Below are positions 25,634 to 34,333 of a stretch of DNA of 64,000 bases, one piece after another. Where the stretch lies: NCBI RefSeq assembly GCF_004801285.1, contig NZ_SSNY01000012.1, positions 104,983 to 168,982 of the forward strand, read 5' to 3'. The translations under genes were made by a program, and so were the position numbers. Position 1 is the first letter of the stretch; every line of letters begins with the position of its first letter. The notes under the pieces are model-generated. The model was not told where the DNA came from, made no database searches, and saw only the letters and a program-made list of their open reading frames with translations. Source of the stretch: Ollibium composti. Its GTDB lineage: Bacteria > Pseudomonadota > Alphaproteobacteria > Rhizobiales > Rhizobiaceae.

Positions 25634-26305
25634 TTATCTCTCGGCAAGACCAAGAGGAGGCTGCTCGGCAATCCACGCCTTTGCGCCGAACGTGATAGCA
25701 TCGTAAGTGGCGCGCCCGACAGCAGATCCAATGTCGGTGTGCAAACCTGCGAATTGTTCTTCCGGATTCCCGGCAGGTGCGGCGACAACGATGCAGTCGG
25801 TGCCGGTGCCGGTCACGACTTCGCCATGTGGTTTCCATTCCAGCTCAACGAGTGCGACTGTGCGAGCCTGCGCCGCGATCGAAACCGTTTCCACGAACGC
25901 CGCCTGCGACAACGGCCGGTCGACATGGACGAGCAGGTTAATCGTTCCCGCGCGATCGTGGAGCGCCGGTGCCGAGCCGACGCGCGCCGCATTGCCAAGC
26001 CCCACCGTGGCAAGGCAGGTGGCGGCGGCGAGCCCGACCGATGCTTCCGCGACATGATGTTTGCGGATATCGCGCGAGGTCATGAGATGCACCGCGTCAT
26101 CCAATCCCGCAGCCGACATCCGGTCCCTCAGGAACTGGACCGGGTCGAGGCCGAGCGGCAGGTCGTCGTCTCTGACGTGCAGCCACGCGACGCTGTTGGC
26201 TGAGGTGAAGCCCGGCCGGGTGAGCGACCAGCTCAGCATTGCGTGAGGCCGCGTGAATTCGGCTACAAGGATTGGGCTGTCGCACCGGATCGAGAAGGCT
26301 TTCAT
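25634..26305 (-). CDS. cbiZ: Adenosylcobinamide amidohydrolase (CbiZ)
   Basis: A protein of about 223 residues matching the CbiZ family, which hydrolyses the aminopropanol side chain of adenosylcobinamide to give adenosylcobyric acid for salvage. Characteristic stretches are LSWSLTRPGF, DDAVHLMTSRDIR, ATVGLGNAARVG, TINLLVHVDRPLS and TGTGTDCIVVAAP, in the family order. The ATG giving MKAFSIRCD is used. The open frame continues upstream across the riboswitch on the other strand and is not coding there. It is divergent from btuB, so imported cobinamide would be trimmed by this enzyme. Confidence 0.9.
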   Translation of the reverse strand: MKAFSIRCDSPILVAEFTRPHAMLSWSLTRPGFTSANSVAWLHVRDDDLPLGLDPVQFLRDRMSAAGLDDAVHLMTSRDIRKHHVAEASVGLAAATCLATVGLGNAARVGSAPALHDRAGTINLLVHVDRPLSQAAFVETVSIAAQARTVALVELEWKPHGEVVTGTGTDCIVVAAPAGNPEEQFAGLHTDIGSAVGRATYDAITFGAKAWIAEQPPLGLAER

Positions 26306-26469
26306 CCGACGATGTCTCACATGATGAGATTCCGCCGGCAAGTCTTGAGACCGATCGCGTCTGTCCTTTCTGAACCTTGCCGGAACAGGAGAAGAGGGGA
26401 ATCGGTGCGTTCGGAAGCTGACGGGGAGTTCGCCGTTGACAGCGCCTTCCCTCGATCGGTAAGGGTTTC

Positions 26470-26655
26470 CCTGGAGCTGGTTCCGTCGCGAGACGGATGA
26501 AAAGGGAACGCGGTGAGGCTGGCGACCAGCCAAATCCGCGACTGCCCCCGCAACTGTAACCGTAGAGCCTCCAACCCACATGCCACTGGTCCGCTTCGGC
26601 GAATCGGGAAGGCGGCGGGAGGCGACGACACGGAAGTCAGGAGACCTGCCTGTTC
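26470..26655 (+). promoter_or_regulatory. Cobalamin riboswitch upstream of btuB
   Basis: The conserved B12-element features occur in order: GATGAAAAGGGAAC, CGGTGAGGC, the B12 box GACTGCCCCCGCAACTGTAA (26540-26559), GCCACTGG, CGGGAAGGC, and the 3' element AGTCAGGAGACCTGCC. The length and order match the AdoCbl/cobalamin class. It lies in the 5' leader of the TonB receptor gene. Downstream, TGACCAC/GTGGTCA arms (26670-26688) could form part of the expression platform. Cobalamin binding should lower expression of btuB and probably of the btuFCD genes after it. Confidence 0.96.
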
Positions 26656-26810
26656 CAGTCACCCATGCTTGACCACGAGGGGTGGTCAGGCGCGGCCGTC
26701 CGTTGCGGTGACACAGTCTGGTGTTGCCGCATGCGGGCGGGCGGAGCGTTGTCCTGTAACGTCCCTGATCCCGGTCCACTTGCGGTTTTTGAAACCGGCA
26801 CGATGCCGTC

Positions 26811-28715
26811 GTGCCTTTGAGCCGTTTGGGGGCAGATTTGAGAAGATTTCTTATTGCGGCTGGGGCGCTGTCTTCGGCCATTTCCACGCAATCGCTGGCG
26901 CAGGACGCCCCGACCTCTGAGCCGACGCTGCTCGAGCCCATCTACATCAGCACGCCGCTCCGGCGCGAGAGTCCGCTGGTGCGTTCGACTTCGTCGGTGA
27001 CGGTCATCGATGAAGCCGAGATCAAGAAGTCGGCCGCACCGGACTTGCCGAGCCTGCTCCGGTCATATCCGGGCGTTTCGGTGAGCACCAACGGCGGCAT
27101 GGGTTCGATTGCCAGCGTTTCGGTGCGGGGAACCAAGACGAGCCAGACGCTGATCCTGGTCAACGGCGTACGCATCGCGTCCGCCACGTCGGGCGGCGCT
27201 TCCATCTTCAACATCCCGCTGGATTCGGTGGAGCGCATCGAGATCGCCAAGGGCGCGCACTCGGCGCAATACGGCTCCGACGCCATCGGCGGCGTCATCA
27301 ACATCATCACCAAGCAGGGTGGCGGTTGCGGCGACGACCGCAAGGTCTGCGGCAGCGCCACGATCGGTGTCATGAATCCGTGGGGCGGCTATGCTTCCGG
27401 CAACGTGCGGGGCAAGGCCGACGGCCTGACCTATTCGGCCGGCGCCAGCATCATCGGCACGCAAGGCTACGATTTCACCACGCCGGACGCGCCGTGGGGC
27501 ATCCATGAGCCGGGCGACAACGGCTTTCTGCAAGGTTCGGCGAACATGTCGATCGCCAGGGATTTCGACTGGGGCCGCATCTATAGCGATGCCCTGGTGG
27601 CGCGCGGCAGAACCCGCTACGACAACGCCTTTCCCCTCGACAACCAGCAGTATACCACCACCTTCACCGGCAAGATCGGCACCCGCATCGACCATTCCGA
27701 GGACTGGTCCTCGATGGTCGAGCTCTATTCCGGCATCGACAATCAGAGGAACTTCCGCAAGGATCAGCCGGGCGACAGCCGCTTCGATACGAGCCGCTAC
27801 GGCGTCTTCGCCTCGACCGAAAAGAGTTTCGACACCGGCGGCGTGAAGAACGTCGTCACCGGCGGCGTCGAATCCTATCGAGAAAAGGTAGATTCCACCG
27901 TCGACTACGACGTCAACGCCCGCACCGTCTCGTCGGTATTCGGCCAGTATTCGGCCGAATACGAGGCGCTTCGCATCGACAGCGGCATCCGCTACGACGA
28001 CAACAGCCAGTTCGGCGGCGTGACCACCTACAATATCGGCGCCAGCTATGAAATCACGCCCGACCTGACCCTGCGATCCTCCTATGCGACGGGCTACAGG
28101 GCGCCGACCTTCAACGACCTCTATTATCCGTCGTTCCCAGGCTTTCCGCCGGCGTCGAATCCCAACCTGAAGCCGGAGAAGTCGCGCTCGTGGGAAGCCG
28201 GCCTCAACTGGCGGATGGGCGTGGACACGACGGTGGACGTCGCCTTCTACCAGACGATGCTGACCGACGCGATCACGCTCGACCAGAACTTCACGCCCGT
28301 CAATGTGGGCCGCGCCAAGATCACCGGCTTCGAGGCCGAGCTCTCGCACCGTTTCTCCGACGAATGGAGCGGCAAGGTCTCGCTCGACCTGCGCCGGCCG
28401 ATCGATCGCGATACGGGCAAATATCTGGTCAACACCGATCGCTTCAAGGCAACGGCCGAAGTCACCTACAGCCCGACAGAGCAGTTGGATCTGACGGCCA
28501 GGGTGCTCTACGGCGCCAGCCGCTATATCTACGATTTCACGCATGAAAGGCTGCCGGACTACGTCACCGCCGACTTCACCGCGCTCTACGCCATCGATGC
28601 CAATTCCCGGCTGAAAATCGCCGTCGAGAACATCTTCAACGAGCAGTACCAGACCAGTCTCGGCTATCGCGCGCCGGGACGATCTTTCGACCTGAGCTTT
28701 ACGCGGACGTTCTGA
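26811..28715 (+). CDS. btuB: TonB-dependent cobalamin receptor (BtuB)
   Basis: A 634-residue outer-membrane receptor: signal peptide (AAGALSSAISTQSLAQD), TonB-box/plug region (SSVTVIDEAEIKKSAAPDLP, then PGVSVSTNGGMGS, VSVRGTKTSQTLILVNGVR, IEIAKGAHSAQYGSDAIGGV) and a 22-strand barrel ending in Phe (SFDLSFTRTF). The upstream cobalamin riboswitch and the downstream btuFCD genes support B12 or cobinamide as ligand. Two starts are possible: GTG at 26811 (used) or TTG at 26838 (MRRFLIAAG), which has GGGGGC upstream. Confidence 0.93.
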   Translation: MPLSRLGADLRRFLIAAGALSSAISTQSLAQDAPTSEPTLLEPIYISTPLRRESPLVRSTSSVTVIDEAEIKKSAAPDLPSLLRSYPGVSVSTNGGMGSIASVSVRGTKTSQTLILVNGVRIASATSGGASIFNIPLDSVERIEIAKGAHSAQYGSDAIGGVINIITKQGGGCGDDRKVCGSATIGVMNPWGGYASGNVRGKADGLTYSAGASIIGTQGYDFTTPDAPWGIHEPGDNGFLQGSANMSIARDFDWGRIYSDALVARGRTRYDNAFPLDNQQYTTTFTGKIGTRIDHSEDWSSMVELYSGIDNQRNFRKDQPGDSRFDTSRYGVFASTEKSFDTGGVKNVVTGGVESYREKVDSTVDYDVNARTVSSVFGQYSAEYEALRIDSGIRYDDNSQFGGVTTYNIGASYEITPDLTLRSSYATGYRAPTFNDLYYPSFPGFPPASNPNLKPEKSRSWEAGLNWRMGVDTTVDVAFYQTMLTDAITLDQNFTPVNVGRAKITGFEAELSHRFSDEWSGKVSLDLRRPIDRDTGKYLVNTDRFKATAEVTYSPTEQLDLTARVLYGASRYIYDFTHERLPDYVTADFTALYAIDANSRLKIAVENIFNEQYQTSLGYRAPGRSFDLSFTRTF

Positions 28716-28765
28716 CGCTCCATGAACGGGGCCGTGCCGTCAGGCGCGGCCTTGAAAGGATGACG

Positions 28766-29632
28766 ATGCCGGTAGCAAGGAAAGGTCGCTCGCTGTTCGC
28801 CCTGATGGCGGCGGTGCCGGCATTCGCCCATCCTGTGCTTCCGGCCACGGCGGCACCTGCGCCGCGGCGCGTCGTTTCGATGAACCTGTGCACCGACCAG
28901 ATGGCGATGCTGGTCGCGGCGCCCGGCCAGTTGCATTCCGTGTCCTTCCTGGCCGCTGATCCCGTCTCCTCGGTGATGGCGCCGCAGGCCGGCCGCTACG
29001 CGGTCAACCACGGACAGGCGGAGGAGATCTTCCTCATGCAACCCGATCTGGTGCTGGCCGGGACCTATACGACCGGCGCGACCGTCGACCTGCTGCGCCG
29101 GCTGGGAATCCGGGTCGAGCAGTTCGCCCCGGAAAATTCCTTTGACGATATCCGGGCCAGCCTCAGGCGCATGGGTGACGTGCTCGGCCAGCCGCAGCGC
29201 GCCGAGCAATTGATCGCCGACCTCGATGGGCGGCTGGCGGCGGTGAAGGTCGGCGACCACGCCGACATGACCGCCGCGATCTACTACGCCAACAATTATA
29301 CGTCCGGCAGCGGCACGCTGATCGACGACGTGATGACGAAGGCGGGGTTGGTCAACATCGCGACGAAGTTCGGTTTTGCCGGCCTGGAACGCCTGCCGCT
29401 GGAACTGTTGGTGCTGTCCGATCCGGACCTTCTCGTCACCGCCGACCGGGACTATTCGGCGCCGGCGCTGGCGCAGCAGGGGTTCGAGCATCCGGCCTTC
29501 CGGGCGCAGGCGGCGCTGAGCGGCGCGGTCGATCTCGCCTCGCGCTACACGATCTGCGGGGCGCCGTTCACCGTCGAGGCGGTGCGGCTGTTGTGGCAGG
29601 GCGCTGATGCCCGCAAGGCGGCTCCGAAATGA
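28766..29632 (+). CDS. btuF: Periplasmic cobalamin-binding protein (BtuF-like)
   Basis: A 288-residue cluster A-III binding protein with a signal peptide (LFALMAAVPAFAHP) and the BtuF-like mature N-terminus RRVVSMNLCTDQMAMLV, then EEIFLMQPDLVLAG. The start at 28766 has AAAGG seven bases upstream. The ATG at 28760 is too close to that site. It lies between btuB and the BtuC-like permease, overlapping the latter by four bases (ATGA), which fixes its role as the periplasmic carrier of cobalamin or cobinamide. Confidence 0.88.
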   Translation: MPVARKGRSLFALMAAVPAFAHPVLPATAAPAPRRVVSMNLCTDQMAMLVAAPGQLHSVSFLAADPVSSVMAPQAGRYAVNHGQAEEIFLMQPDLVLAGTYTTGATVDLLRRLGIRVEQFAPENSFDDIRASLRRMGDVLGQPQRAEQLIADLDGRLAAVKVGDHADMTAAIYYANNYTSGSGTLIDDVMTKAGLVNIATKFGFAGLERLPLELLVLSDPDLLVTADRDYSAPALAQQGFEHPAFRAQAALSGAVDLASRYTICGAPFTVEAVRLLWQGADARKAAPK

Positions 29633-30630
29633 GGGATGCCCGCCGCTACCATATGGCGCTGGGCCTTCTGTGCGCGGCGACGCTCATCCTGTTTTGCCTG
29701 TCGCTTCTGGTCGGGCCGGCCGGCATCGGCTTTTTCGACAGCCTGTCGGCGCTGTTTTCGGAGCGGCGCGACGCCATCGCGCTCATCATGCGGGAAATCC
29801 GCCTGCCGCGCGCGCTGCTCGGCCTGATGGTGGGCGGCACGCTCGGCCTGTCGGGCGCCGTGCTGCAAGGCTATCTGCGCAACCCGTTGGCCGAACCCGC
29901 GCTGATCGGCGTCAGCGCTTCGGCATCGCTGGGCGCCGTGCTTGCCATCTATACGGGGCTGAGCACGGTTTTTCCGCTGGCGCTGCCGCTGGCGGCACTG
30001 GCCGCGTCCGTGGTCGCCGTCGTCGTCGTGCAGGCGATGGCCGGCCGGCGCGGCAGCGTGCTGACCCTGATCCTCGCCGGCGTCGCCGTCTCCAGCTTCG
30101 CCGGCGCCATGACCTCGCTGGCGCTCAACCTGTCGCCCAATCCCTTCGCCGCGCTGGAGATCATGTTCTGGATGCTCGGCTCGCTGACCGACCGGTCGAT
30201 GACGCATGTGTGGCTGGCGCTGCCCTTCATGCTGGCTGGCTGGGCGGCGCTGCTGACGCTCGGTCGCGCGCTGGACGCGCTGACGCTGGGCGGCGATACC
30301 GCCGCCAGCCTCGGCATCGACATGCGCCGTGTGCAGTTCCTCGCCGTGTTCGGCACCGCCGCATCGGTCGGAGCGGCGACGGCGGTCACCGGCGCCATCG
30401 GCTTCGTCGGGCTGGTCGTGCCGCATCTTTTGCGGCCGCTGACAGGCGGGCGACCGTCGCGCCTTTTGCCAGCCAGCGCGCTGGGCGGCGCCTCGGTGGT
30501 TCTGGCCGCCGATATATTGGTGCGCGTCGTCGCGCCGGAGCGCGACCTGAAGCTCGGCGTGCTGACGGCCATCGTCGGCGCGCCGTTCTTCCTCTGGCTG
30601 GTCTGGCGCGAGCGGAGGAAGGTGGCATGA
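29629..30630 (+). CDS. btuC: Cobalamin ABC transporter permease (BtuC-like, FecCD family)
   Basis: A 333-residue permease of the FecCD/BtuC family with about ten spans. Hallmarks include REIRLPRALLGLMVGGTLGL, SGAVLQGYLRNPLAEPALIG, and the C-terminal AIGFVGLVVPHLLRPL segment that contacts the ATPase. ATGA overlaps at both ends show tight coupling with the binding protein and the ATPase. Ligand assigned from the riboswitch and btuB context. Confidence 0.92.
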   Translation: MRDARRYHMALGLLCAATLILFCLSLLVGPAGIGFFDSLSALFSERRDAIALIMREIRLPRALLGLMVGGTLGLSGAVLQGYLRNPLAEPALIGVSASASLGAVLAIYTGLSTVFPLALPLAALAASVVAVVVVQAMAGRRGSVLTLILAGVAVSSFAGAMTSLALNLSPNPFAALEIMFWMLGSLTDRSMTHVWLALPFMLAGWAALLTLGRALDALTLGGDTAASLGIDMRRVQFLAVFGTAASVGAATAVTGAIGFVGLVVPHLLRPLTGGRPSRLLPASALGGASVVLAADILVRVVAPERDLKLGVLTAIVGAPFFLWLVWRERRKVA

Positions 30631-31406
30631 CGCTGCTCTCCGTTGCGCATCTTTCGGCCGCGCTCGGCGGCAGGCCCGTCCTGCACGACATCTCGTTCGC
30701 CGTCGGGCCGGGCGAACTGGTCGGCCTCATCGGGCCCAACGGGGCGGGTAAGTCGACGCTGCTGCGCGCCGTCATGGGGCTGACGCCGGCCACCGGCGGC
30801 ATCGTTCTCGACGGCGAGGACGGGCGCGTGCTGACGGCAGCCCGGCGTGCCTTGAAAGTAGCCTTCGTGGCGCAGAACCGCGACGTCGCCTGGGCGATGT
30901 CGGTTGAGGCGCTGGTGGCGCTGGGGCGGCTGCCGCACCTGCCGCGTCTGTCGCCGTTGCGGGCGGCCGACCGCGCCGCCGTCGATGCCGCCATGCGCAT
31001 GATGGACATCGAGGCCTATCGTGAGCGCCAGGCGACGGCGCTTTCGGGCGGCGAACTGGCGCGCGTGCTGGCCGCCCGTGCGCTGGCGCAGGAAACGCCG
31101 CTTCTGCTGGCCGACGAGCCTGCCGCAGGCCTCGATCCGGCGCACCAGATCAGCCTCATGCGGACATTCCGCTCACTTGCGGAGCAGGGGCGCAGCGTCG
31201 TCGTCTCGACGCACGACCTCGCCCTCGCGGCGCGAAGCTGCACGCGCTTGATCCTCCTCGACCGCGGGCGCGTGGTGGCAGACGGGACGCCGGAGGCTGT
31301 CGTGACCGCCGACAACCTCCAGTCGGTCTATCGCGTGAGGGCCTATTTCGGCGAAGTCGAGGGCCGCATGATCGTGCTCCCCCTCGATCTTTCAGAGCGA
31401 ACCTGA
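30627..31406 (+). CDS. btuD: Cobalamin ABC transporter ATPase (BtuD-like)
   Basis: A 259-residue ABC ATPase: Walker A GPNGAGKST near residue 39, signature LSGGELARVLAARAL, Walker B LLLADEPAAGLDP and H-loop STHDLALAAR. It is the last gene of the btuBFCD unit. A hairpin overlaps its final codons and separates it from the convergent siderophore block. Confidence 0.92.
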   Translation: MTLLSVAHLSAALGGRPVLHDISFAVGPGELVGLIGPNGAGKSTLLRAVMGLTPATGGIVLDGEDGRVLTAARRALKVAFVAQNRDVAWAMSVEALVALGRLPHLPRLSPLRAADRAAVDAAMRMMDIEAYRERQATALSGGELARVLAARALAQETPLLLADEPAAGLDPAHQISLMRTFRSLAEQGRSVVVSTHDLALAARSCTRLILLDRGRVVADGTPEAVVTADNLQSVYRVRAYFGEVEGRMIVLPLDLSERT

Positions 31407-31412
31407 AAGATC
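31386..31412. terminator. Bidirectional terminator-like hairpin at the btuD end
   Basis: GATCTTTCAG and CTGAAAGATC form a perfect 10-bp stem with a 7-base loop. The btuD stop lies inside the right arm. The convergent SIP gene ends at 31423, so the hairpin could end both transcripts. Confidence 0.65.
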
Positions 31413-31422
31413 GCGACACGCT

Positions 31423-32466
31423 TCAGCTGGCTGCCTTTCCTTCACGCCAATAAGCAACGGCCAGCTGCTCGCCGGACGAAAGACCGACCGTGTCACGCCA
31501 ATGGCGGCGGATGGCCTGGATTTCATCGAATTCGGCGCCTGCCCAGCAGAACCGCGTGCGGTCACGGGGAATGTCGATTGCCAGGACGGTGGAGGTAAAA
31601 TCGGCCGAGCCGGACCGGCGGTCCAGCCGCTCGACCCGGAAGCCGGGCGGATGGCGCAGCGCGATCGCGTCGGCGGTCTTGTCGGCGACCAGAATGACGA
31701 TGCCTGCAGCCGTCACCGGCAGGCCTTCCAGGATACGGGCTATCGCCGGCAGCGCGGTTTCGTCGCCTGCCAGCAGCATCCAGTCGGCTTGCCTGGCGCT
31801 GCGGCCGCCGGGGCCAGCCATGCCGATGCGCATGCCGGGCGCGGCTCCCTTCGCCCAATCGCTGCCCGGCCCGGCCGCCTCGTGAATCACGAAGTCTATG
31901 TCGAGGGTTCCGGCGTCGGTGTCGATGCGGCGGATGGTGTATTTGCGCACGGCCGGCTTGCGCTCCTCCGGCGCCGGCTGCACCAGACCGTCGGCGCCGC
32001 GCACCGGCCATAGCGGTTCCTGGCCCGGCGGCGGGAAGAACAGCCGTACATGCAGGTCTTCGTCCGTGTCGAAGCAGTCGAGATCCTCGCCCTTCATCGA
32101 TATCCTGCGCATATGCGGCGTCAGGTCTTCAACGCGGGTCACCACCATTTCACGAAAGTCGGAGAACCGCGCGCCGGCCTGGAGGCCCGACCATTCGACA
32201 CCGGGCTTTTCCGGATGAGCGAATTCGAGGACATGCGAGGCGAGGAAGCTGGCGAGGTTCTCGAGCTGCGACTGGCTCGGCGCCCTTGCTTCGAGGGACA
32301 GTTCGATGTCGCCCGCGTGCAGCCTTGCTTCGCCGGCGCGGATATGTGCGACGACCACGTCTTCGACATCATGAATATCGATGTCGTGCTCGACCATATG
32401 ATCGCGGAGAGCCGTCAGGACGGCCGAAGGATTGCCAAGCCTGATCTTTGCCTGCGCCGATATCAT
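31423..32466 (-). CDS. Siderophore-interacting protein (ferric-siderophore reductase) with DUF2218 domain
   Basis: A 347-residue flavoprotein. Residues about 1-90 form a DUF2218 domain (IRLGNPSAVLTALRDHMVEH, FAHPEKPGVEW). The rest is the SIP fold: FAD-binding FRxM-type segment FSDFREMVVTRVE, the RKYTIRRID flavin motif, WAKGAAPGMRIGMAGPGG and the NAD(P)-side WMLLAGDETALPAIARIL. It reduces Fe(III)-siderophore in the cytoplasm to release iron. It overlaps the ATPase gene by four bases and is the last gene of a siderophore uptake unit. Confidence 0.92.
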   Translation of the reverse strand: MISAQAKIRLGNPSAVLTALRDHMVEHDIDIHDVEDVVVAHIRAGEARLHAGDIELSLEARAPSQSQLENLASFLASHVLEFAHPEKPGVEWSGLQAGARFSDFREMVVTRVEDLTPHMRRISMKGEDLDCFDTDEDLHVRLFFPPPGQEPLWPVRGADGLVQPAPEERKPAVRKYTIRRIDTDAGTLDIDFVIHEAAGPGSDWAKGAAPGMRIGMAGPGGRSARQADWMLLAGDETALPAIARILEGLPVTAAGIVILVADKTADAIALRHPPGFRVERLDRRSGSADFTSTVLAIDIPRDRTRFCWAGAEFDEIQAIRRHWRDTVGLSSGEQLAVAYWREGKAAS

Positions 32467-33266
32467 GACTGCTTCTTTCTTTCATCTGTATTGGCTGAAG
32501 CGCCTGGGTCGGACGGCACGACGAAGAGACGGCCTCTGATCGTCTCGACGGAAGCCGAGGCGCCGTAGACCTCTTGCAGCATGGAGGCCGTGATCGCCTC
32601 GGACGGCACGCCGGCGCTGTGGAGCCTGCCGTTATTGAGGACGATGACGCTGTCGGCCCAGTGCGCGGCAAGCGTCAGGTCGTGCATGACCAGAACCACG
32701 GCCGCGCCTTCCGCGGCGAAGGACCGGACGAGCCGCATCACGTCGTATTGCCGTGCCAGATCCAGCGCGCTGGTGGGTTCGTCGAGAAAGAGCAGGGGCG
32801 GCGACAGTGCGATTGTCTGGGCAAGGCTGACGAGCTGCCGCTCACCGCCGGACAGGCGGTCGAGCGGTCGCAACGCAAGTTCGGCTATACCGACCCGACG
32901 CAGGACCGCGATGGCGCGCTTTTCCGCGTCAGCGCTGTCATATCCCGCCTGCAGGGAGACGATGACGCTTTCGATCACGGCCAGCTCGGCGGCCGGCGGG
33001 ACCGTCTGCGGCATGAAGCCGATGGCGCGCGCGCGGTCTCTCGACGACAACAGCCGCAAGTCGTCGTCGCCGAATTTCAGCGTTCCCGATGACGGCACGA
33101 TCTGGGCGAGGGCCTTCAGAACCGTGGACTTGCCGGCGCCGTTGGGGCCGACGAGCACGGTCACGGTTCCGGCCGATATCGGCGGCAGGGTAAGGGCGCG
33201 CACCACCGGCCGTGTGCCGTAGGCGACGGTCAGGCCGTCGACATGAAGAGCCATGCCCCCGCTCAT
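32463..33266 (-). CDS. Iron-siderophore ABC transporter ATPase (FepC/FhuC type)
   Basis: A 267-residue ABC ATPase with Walker A GPNGAGKST near residue 39, signature LSGGERQLVSLAQ, Walker B LLFLDEPTSALDL and H-loop VMHDLTLAAHW. The start is the ATG giving MSGGMALHV, overlapping the permease stop by four bases. The open frame upstream is the permease region in another frame. It powers uptake of the ferric siderophore delivered by the binding protein at 34330. Confidence 0.92.
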   Translation of the reverse strand: MSGGMALHVDGLTVAYGTRPVVRALTLPPISAGTVTVLVGPNGAGKSTVLKALAQIVPSSGTLKFGDDDLRLLSSRDRARAIGFMPQTVPPAAELAVIESVIVSLQAGYDSADAEKRAIAVLRRVGIAELALRPLDRLSGGERQLVSLAQTIALSPPLLFLDEPTSALDLARQYDVMRLVRSFAAEGAAVVLVMHDLTLAAHWADSVIVLNNGRLHSAGVPSEAITASMLQEVYGASASVETIRGRLFVVPSDPGASANTDERKKQS

Positions 33267-34333
33267 GGCGTTCGCCTGTGGCGGCGAAGGACGAGCCAGA
33301 CGAAGCCCGGTAGTCCGATCAATGCCGTGACGATGCCGATCGGCAGCGTGATGCCGGGTATCGCAAGCTTCGAGGCGATGGAGGCTGCCGAAACCATCAG
33401 GGCGCCCGTCAGCAGGCTGGCGGGCAGGAAGAAGCGATGATCCTCGCCGACGATCATGCGGGCGACGTGCGGCGCCACCAGCCCGACGAAGCCGATCACG
33501 CCGACGAAGGCGACGCTGGCGGCCGCCAGCAGGCTGGCGCGAAGCAGCGCCAGGAGACGCAGGCGGCGCAGGTCGAGGCCGAGGCTGACGGCCCGCTCCT
33601 CGCCCAGTCGCAGCGCGGTCAAGCGCCAGGAGGACGCCAGGGAAAACGGCGCCACGACGACCAGGACGACCGCCATGATCGGCACCACCGTCCAGTCGGC
33701 GCGGGCAAGCGAGCCCATGGTCCAGAAGACGATCTGCTGGAGCGCGTCTGCGGAGGCGACGAACTGCACCAGCCATAGAAGTGCGCTGGCGGTGAAGCCC
33801 AGCGCGATGCCGAGCAGCACCATCGTCTCGGCGCCTGCGTCGCTGAGGCGCGCCAGAAGCTGCACCAGCAGCAGCGAACCCATGGCGAAGACGAAGGCGT
33901 TGCCGGCGACGAGCCACGACCCCGGCAGCCAGGAGGAGCCGAGGCCTGTGGCGATCGCCAGCGCAGCGCCGAGCGCGGCTGACGTCGACACACCGAGCGT
34001 GAAGGGCTCGGCGAGCGGGTTGGCGAGCACCGTCTGCATCTCCGCGCCGGCCAGCGAGAGGGCCGCGCCGACCAGAACGGCGATAAGGGCGACGGGCAGG
34101 CGCAGCTGCCACAGGATCACTTCCTGCGCGGCGGTCAGTTGCTTGAGACCGAGCATGGACCCCAGCGCATCGAGAGGCGGTATGGCGGCCGGGCCGGAAC
34201 CGAGATCGACGAGAAAGCAGGCGGCCGTGGCCAGTGCCAGGAGCGCGATCCACAGCAGCCGGCGCCGTTTCAGACGCGCATAGGCCTGGAGAGCCGCCGC
34301 CGAGGGATCGAGGGATTGCACGGTCGCGCTCAC
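33263..34333 (-). CDS. Iron-siderophore ABC transporter permease (FecCD family)
   Basis: A 356-residue permease with about ten spans and the family patterns QLRLPVALIAVLVGAALSL, AGAEMQTVLANPLAEPF and the ATPase-contact region GFVGLVAPHVARMIVG. The start is a GTG (VSATVQSLDPS) overlapping the binding-protein stop (GTGA). Only one permease gene is present, so the channel should be a homodimer, as in BtuC-like systems. Confidence 0.9.
   Translation of the reverse strand: MSATVQSLDPSAAALQAYARLKRRRLLWIALLALATAACFLVDLGSGPAAIPPLDALGSMLGLKQLTAAQEVILWQLRLPVALIAVLVGAALSLAGAEMQTVLANPLAEPFTLGVSTSAALGAALAIATGLGSSWLPGSWLVAGNAFVFAMGSLLLVQLLARLSDAGAETMVLLGIALGFTASALLWLVQFVASADALQQIVFWTMGSLARADWTVVPIMAVVLVVVAPFSLASSWRLTALRLGEERAVSLGLDLRRLRLLALLRASLLAAASVAFVGVIGFVGLVAPHVARMIVGEDHRFFLPASLLTGALMVSAASIASKLAIPGITLPIGIVTALIGLPGFVWLVLRRHRRTP

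Noticed and set aside
26306..26941. Upstream extension of the cbiZ frame across the riboswitch
   Set aside because: The stretch is the cobalamin riboswitch and btuB leader on the other strand. The CbiZ homology begins at about 26305.
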